From assembly GCA_001584585.1 (NCBI GenBank), contig LSYV01000011.1, forward strand, positions 2,567,945-2,631,944: DNA of 64,000 bases, given 5' to 3'. The notes below the pieces were generated by a model that was given only the letters and a program-made list of their open reading frames with translations, had not been told where the DNA came from and searched no databases. Shown here in pieces: positions 59,048 through 64,000 of this stretch. How positions within the stretch are numbered: the first letter of the stretch is position 1; every line of letters starts with the position of its first letter. The position numbers were made by a program, and so were the translations under genes. This DNA comes from Gonium pectorale (Eukaryota; Chlorophyta; Chlorophyceae; Chlamydomonadales; Volvocaceae).

Positions 59048-62000
59048 TCAGCGGTGGCTGGCCGCCCCAGAGCCCGCCACCCCCACTCCCACGCCCAACA
59101 CGCTGCCGCCCAGCGGCGCTCCGCCTGTGCTGCCACCCACAGCGCCACCCGCGCCCACCACCGCCGGGCCGGCCCCATGAGGGCTGAGCGGCGGCGGCCC
59201 CGCGCCCGCCCCCGCCCGGGACCCCGCTCCCCCTCCTGACCCCGACCCTGTCAGGAACTCGGAGAGCATCGCATCCACGTTGAGGACCCAGGGCCGCACA
59301 GCCGCCTCCTTTATAAGCAGGCCGCCCGGGGTGGACTCCTTGAGGGCTGTGGCAGGCGGCAGCACGGCGTTCTTGGCGGCTGCGGGGCGCGGCGGGCGGA
59401 GCGGACGCACCACCGGGGATGTGAGCGGAAGGCATGGTGACCGGGAGAGCAGATGCCACAAACAACACACAACACATGGGTGTACAAAGCGCGGCTCGAG
59501 CATGGTTTTGCTTTGCTCCACGAGCGTCGGCAGCCTACCTTTTAACCTGCCAAATCCTTTTACCCGCCCATGCCTCCCTTGCGCTTGGCGAGGCCCATTG
59601 CCTGCATCCCCCCCACCGCGGGCAAACGCCGCCCTCTGTGCAACGCCGCTTCCTTTCTCCCCTCCCCCCCGCACCTCAGCATCGCTCAATACCGCAGCCA
59701 CGGATGCCTCCCACCCGCAGCCGGCTGCGCTTGCTGTCGATCGTTTCCCGGCTGCCTTAGCTGGCTGCCTCCCCCGGGTCCCCGTACCGCACCATCCCTC
59801 TTCGGACCTACACCCCTCAGTCTCACCTGCCAGGACTTTGGCGTTGGCCACCACCTGAGCGTCGCGCGCCTCCTGCCACGACGCGAAGCGGTCCAGCGCC
59901 GGGTCGGAGGGCGGGTGGGGGGCCACCCCCGGGAAGGTCTTGTCGAAGACCACCTTCAGCAGCTCCTCCTGACCCAACAGCGTCGCCACAAGCTCCTGGC
60001 GCTCCTCGCGACTGAGGGAGAGGGCTGGGTCGGCGGCGGAGGCGGCGCCGGCGCCGCCTGTGCTGAGTGTGGCGAGGGCGGTGACGTCGAGGCCGGAGGG
60101 GAGGCCCGCCAGGCGGCGGCCACTGGCAGGGCGGCCGGCGGCGCCCTGGCCACGCGCCGTGAAGGCGGTGCTGGCGGCGGAGGTGGGCCGGGGCCGGTGG
60201 GCTGGGCTGGGCAGCAGCGCGGCTGAGGTGGGGCGCGAGGCGGCGCCGCTGGGGCGGCGGAGGGCACTTCCAGGCCGGGTGTCAGCGCCGTCGCTGCCGT
60301 CGTCTGCGGCCTCTGCGGTAAGGGCGGGGTCAAGGCGGCGCGAGTGTCTGTGGCTGCGTGCGATTGGCCAAGATATGGCCGGGAATGGCCGTCGCGTGGC
60401 ACCTGCATGTGTCCTGCTCTCCCTCGCCCCTTGCCTCCCCTCCTCCCCCCCTCCCCTCCCTGAAGCCAGGAGTCCAGCGGGCCACCACCGACGCTTGGCG
60501 AATAAAACCAGCGAACCGGTATCTTACCCGTTGCCGCGCCTCGGGCCGGAAGACCCCGGGCTCTGCCTCTCCTGACAAAGGTCCGTCCCCTTGCCCTCCC
60601 CCCCTCCATCGCCTCCAACCACGCCGCACCCACCCAGCGCCCGCCGCCGCTCCCGCACGTCCTCCACGCACTGCCGCAGCAGCGCCTGCAGCGCCGTCCG
60701 CTGCTGCAGCTCCAGCGTGTGTGCCGCCCGGGCCTGCTTGGCGCGCCGCCGCTCCGCCTCCAGCAGCCGCTTCAGGCTCTCAATCACGTCCTCGTACCGC
60801 GAGATCTTGAGCGCAACGGCATCGCTGGCGCCGCCGGCGGCGGCGCCGCCGCCGCCGACGCTGCGGCCGGAGACCGGCCGACCGGACGTCGGCCGGCTGG
60901 CGCCGACGGAAACGGCGCCAGCGGCACCGGCGACTCCGCTGCCCAGGATGGCGGCGAAGCTGCCGCCGGCGGCGGTCAAGAGGTCCTGTCGCTCCGCGTT
61001 GAGCGCCGCCAGCTCCTGGCCCATGGTCGCCAGCTGCGCCCGCAGCGCCGCGTTCTCCTTCTTGAGCTGCACGCTCTGCCGGATGAGGTACTCGCGGTCG
61101 TCCTCCTGCAGCCGGAACTGGCAGCGCAGGCGGCCGTTCTCCTCCAACAGCAGGCTGTGCTTCTTGTCCAGGACCTGGGCGGGAACGGGGACGGAGACGG
61201 GGACGTGGCGGGAAGGGGGTTGATGTAGGCGGGAAGGGGGTTGATGTAGGCGGGAAGGGGTTCTAGTCATCCCGTGGGCAAGCCGAGCGATGACCCACGA
61301 TCAGCGAGGTAGCGGTGCATTTGGGGAGTTGGATTCCTCAGGAACAGCCGCGCCCCAAGGCCGTCCAGGGCACGATACCTCAATGGAGAGCACCAAGGTG
61401 GCATCTAGGCTCCCCCCCAGCTGCAGCCGATCCTCACCGTCACATACTTCGCGCCGCCGCCAATGCCCCGGACACCCCCCGCCAGCACACGTCGCCGCAC
61501 AGCAACCTCTCTCCAGAAAGCACGGCCCCACGCGCGCGGCAACCCACGTGCGCGATGTGCTGCGTCTCGTCCAGCTCCTGCCGCAGCGCCGCCACCTTCT
61601 CCAGCCCGCCGCCGCCCTCCGCCTCCGCCGCCGCGGCGCGCCCCCGCTCCGCCGCCAGCTCCGCCTCCAGCTCGTGCATGCGCTGCGTGAAGCGTCGCAG
61701 CGCCGAGTGCTCGTCGGAGCGCATGGCGGCCGCCTGCGCGCCAAGCAGCTCCTCGATCTGCCCCACCACCTGGGAGTGCAGCTCGCTGTAGGGCGGGGGC
61801 AGGGGGCGGGGGCGGGGGGTGGCGCCGAGGGAGGGCGGAGGATGGGGGGGTGGGGGGCCAAGGGAAGGCGGGAGGGGCGCATGCCATCCGCCAACCCTCA
61901 GGTAACGGGCATGGCCCCCGACCCCTACCGCCGGGCCCCAGTCTCGTGCCGGCCGGTCAGCCCCCACCGGTCTACTCCGTCGGCCCCTGCAGCCCCCGTC

Positions 62001-63778
62001 GCCTGCTCACCGCATGTTGGCGGTGGCCTTGCCGAAGGCGGGGTGCGCCGCCGCCTCCCCGCGCGCCACCGCTAGCTGCTGCTCCAGCCGCTCCACGTCC
62101 GCCTGCAAGGCAGCCTCGCGCCGCATGTAGCTGTCCTGGCGCCGGTCGGCGTCGGAGCGGACCTCGCGCATGCGCTCCTGCGGAGTGGGCGGGGAGATGG
62201 GGGGACCCAGGGGCGGCGCGTGATGAGGGGCGGCTCGGAAGACTCTGTACTTTAGGCAGAGGTTCACCTAATGGCCCAGACGAGCAAGGAGACAGCGGAG
62301 GAGGGAGCACGCGTCGGCGCTTTCCCTCGGGGGGCGAGGGGCGTGCACTTGCGGAACTCAACCACGCCTCAGCTCCGCCCCACTCCCCAAAAGCTGCCAA
62401 CTACAAACTCGCCCCCGACCCGCCGAACACCTCCGTCTCCCCGTCGCCTGCCCCCGCGGCATCCGCGCCGACCCGTGGGTCCGCACCTCCAGCTCTGCCA
62501 ACCGGTCCTCCAGCTGGTTGCTCCGCGAGATGGCGGCCGCGTAGTCGGGTGGATCGCGCGATCCGGCGGCTGCGCGAGAGGCCCGTGCGGCGCGGCGAGA
62601 TGGGCTGCGGCTGCCTCCTCCGCCCCCTCCTCCGCCGCCGCCCCCTCCTCCTCCGCGGCCCTCATCACCGGATAGGTCCGTCCCCATGCCGCTGGCACAG
62701 GAGACGCGGCGGGAGGACACTCGCGACAGCAGCGCCATGGCGGAGGCGGGCCGCTCGCTAGCGCCGCCGCCCCCGCCGCCGCCGCCCATCTTCGCCACGA
62801 CCGCGGCAAGCTGCTGCGAAGCGCTGGTGGCAGAGCGGGGGTAGCGGCGTGCGTTGGGGCCGCCTGGGAGGGGCGGGAGCGGGAGGGGAGCCAGGTGGGT
62901 GAGGCTGGTGCAGGGTAGGTGGAAACCCATCCACGCCAAGGGCCAGTGCGGGGGAGAGGAAGGTGAGTGGCGCTCGGGGAAGAGCGGGTGAATGTGGCCC
63001 AGCCCGGTCTGGCCTGGCGGTGGGGTCCGCAGACCTCCGCGCGGATCCACCAGCCGCGACCACAGCCCCCACATCCCGCCAGCCGCCGCCGGGCCCCAGC
63101 ATGGCCCACGACTGCCAGGCCAGACCAGATGAGACCAGACCGGGGCAACCGGTGGGCGCAGACCCAACAGGCCCAGGCGCAGGCCCAGGCACATCCCGAC
63201 TTGTCTCATGCAGGGCACGGACAGGATCGGCCGTGCACTTGCATGAACTTGATCTTGGACATAACCCCTTGCCCCGCATGCCGCCCGACGCGGCTGCCAC
63301 GCAGCTGCCTGCCATGATTCCAGCGCATACGCCCCCTTGGCTTTCCAGCGGCCGCTAGGCCAGCCCCGGATCCGCCCCGGGCCCGGTCAGGTGGCCAGCG
63401 CCAGGCTCCCGCACGCACCCTCGCGCGGTCCCCCCGCTGAGTGCGTGGACGCCCGCTTGAACTGAGCGTGGCGGTCAGCCTTTGTTAGCGCGTCCAGCTC
63501 GCCGCGCAGCTGGGCAGCCTGTGTGGGAGCATGAGAGGGGGGAAGGTGCGTGTGTGCAACTCAGTTGTGTGGAAGGAGGTACATGGGTAAGGGGTAGGGG
63601 TGATGGGGCGCGCGCCGCGGAGAATCGCAGTCGCGTCATGGTTTGTGCCTTTGAATATCTGCAAGCATTTCCCTCCAAACCTCGACCAACAACCCCAGCC
63701 ATCCCGCACCTTGTCCTGCATGCGCGCCAGCGGCTGGTAGCCCTGGATGGCCAATGGTGTCCCATCAGCTGTCGCCAT
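59048..63778 (-). CDS. long coiled-coil protein, probably structural (cilium or cytoskeleton candidate)
   Basis: Exons in frame: 63778-63710 (MATADGTPLAIQGYQPLAR...), 63518-63419, a Gly/Ser-rich exon ending at 62487 (start near 62835 unresolved), 62177-62011, 61785-61548, 61174-60634, 60312-59827 and 59379-59048. The middle is dense coiled coil: REAALQADVERLEQQLAVAR, RRFTQRMHELEAELAAERGR, EENGRLRCQFRLQEDDREYL followed by IRQSVQLKKENAALRAQL, and YEDVIESLKRLLEAERRRAK. A disordered Ala/Ser/Pro linker precedes a short conserved-looking block (EERQELVATLLGQEELLKVVF), and the tail is Gly/Ala/Pro-rich. No motor, kinase or membrane segment. The architecture suits an axonemal or basal-body protein, but that is inference. 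The exon joining 63419 to the Gly-rich exon is missing. Confidence 0.7.
61208..61262. repeat. 21-bp tandem repeat, about 2.6 copies
   Basis: Unit GCGGGAAGGGGGTTGATGTAG (21 bp) repeated in the intron just upstream, in gene orientation, of exon 61174-60634 of the coiled-coil gene. Seen directly. Confidence 0.8.
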
Positions 63779-64000
63779 CAATGGTAAGTTGTAGTCCAAT
63801 GCTGGCCCCTTCGCCAAGATGCTTCGACGCTTTCAGTGCTTCCTGAAACGCCAAAGCTCGAGACTATGAACAGATATCATTCTCTCCTTACTCAATGAGC
63901 AAAATGGAAGGCAGAAACAACACGGAGCCGCGTCGTTGTCGCCCGCCAAGCGCAAGTCTATACTGTTTTGCCTTTTAGTAATTATAATGATATATAATAG

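Overview
The window is nuclear DNA of a eukaryote, most likely a chlorophyte green alga close to Chlamydomonas/Volvox (order Chlamydomonadales). The evidence is very GC-rich coding sequence, genes split into many short exons by GT-AG introns (plus three apparent GC-AG introns), simple-sequence tracts in the introns, and a plastid starch enzyme next to plant-type DNMT1, PI-PLC and SET-domain proteins. I joined exons by hand from splice sites and reading-frame continuity. Four genes close completely in frame: starch branching enzyme (859 aa), mitochondrial-type carrier (297 aa), PI-PLC (516 aa) and CDC45 (635 aa). A fifth, the STAND protein, closes in frame from its first in-frame ATG, but its true N-terminus is open.

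Layout, left to right. 1-4592 (-): N-terminal regulatory half of a DNMT1/MET1 cytosine methyltransferase; the catalytic domain lies off the left edge. 6885-16526 (-): starch branching enzyme, 21 exons. 19274-21161 (-): GT92-like glycosyltransferase. 24111-26851 (-): SLC25 carrier of thylakoid/plastid ADP-ATP carrier type. 29063-34772 (+): large STAND NTPase with a FISHAW (TIR-like) domain, a NACHT-type P-loop module and 14 WD40 repeats; extra 5' exons from about 28050 are possible. 35633-40347 (+): PI-PLC. 42419-46418 (+): CDC45. 47675-48127 (-): exon of a one-TM protein. 48690-52636 (-): Rubisco-LSMT-like SET protein. 53011-53190 (+): small ORF. 54050-56423 (+): unrecognised gene with helical repeats and an acidic tail. 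56420-57965 (+): possible further gene. 59048-63778 (-): long coiled-coil protein.

The genes do not form a pathway; this is ordinary mixed gene order. The carrier and the STAND gene are divergent and share an upstream region of about 1.2-2.2 kb. The locus most worth attention is the STAND protein, which has the tripartite plan of innate-immune or heterokaryon-incompatibility receptors (effector-like N-terminus, NACHT switch, repeat sensor). Also notable are a coiled coil before the carbohydrate-binding module of the branching enzyme, a PI-PLC whose N-terminus is a lipid-modification signal rather than an EF-hand, a SET protein with an altered NH motif, and a 40-bp repeat shared in inverted orientation by two distant sites.
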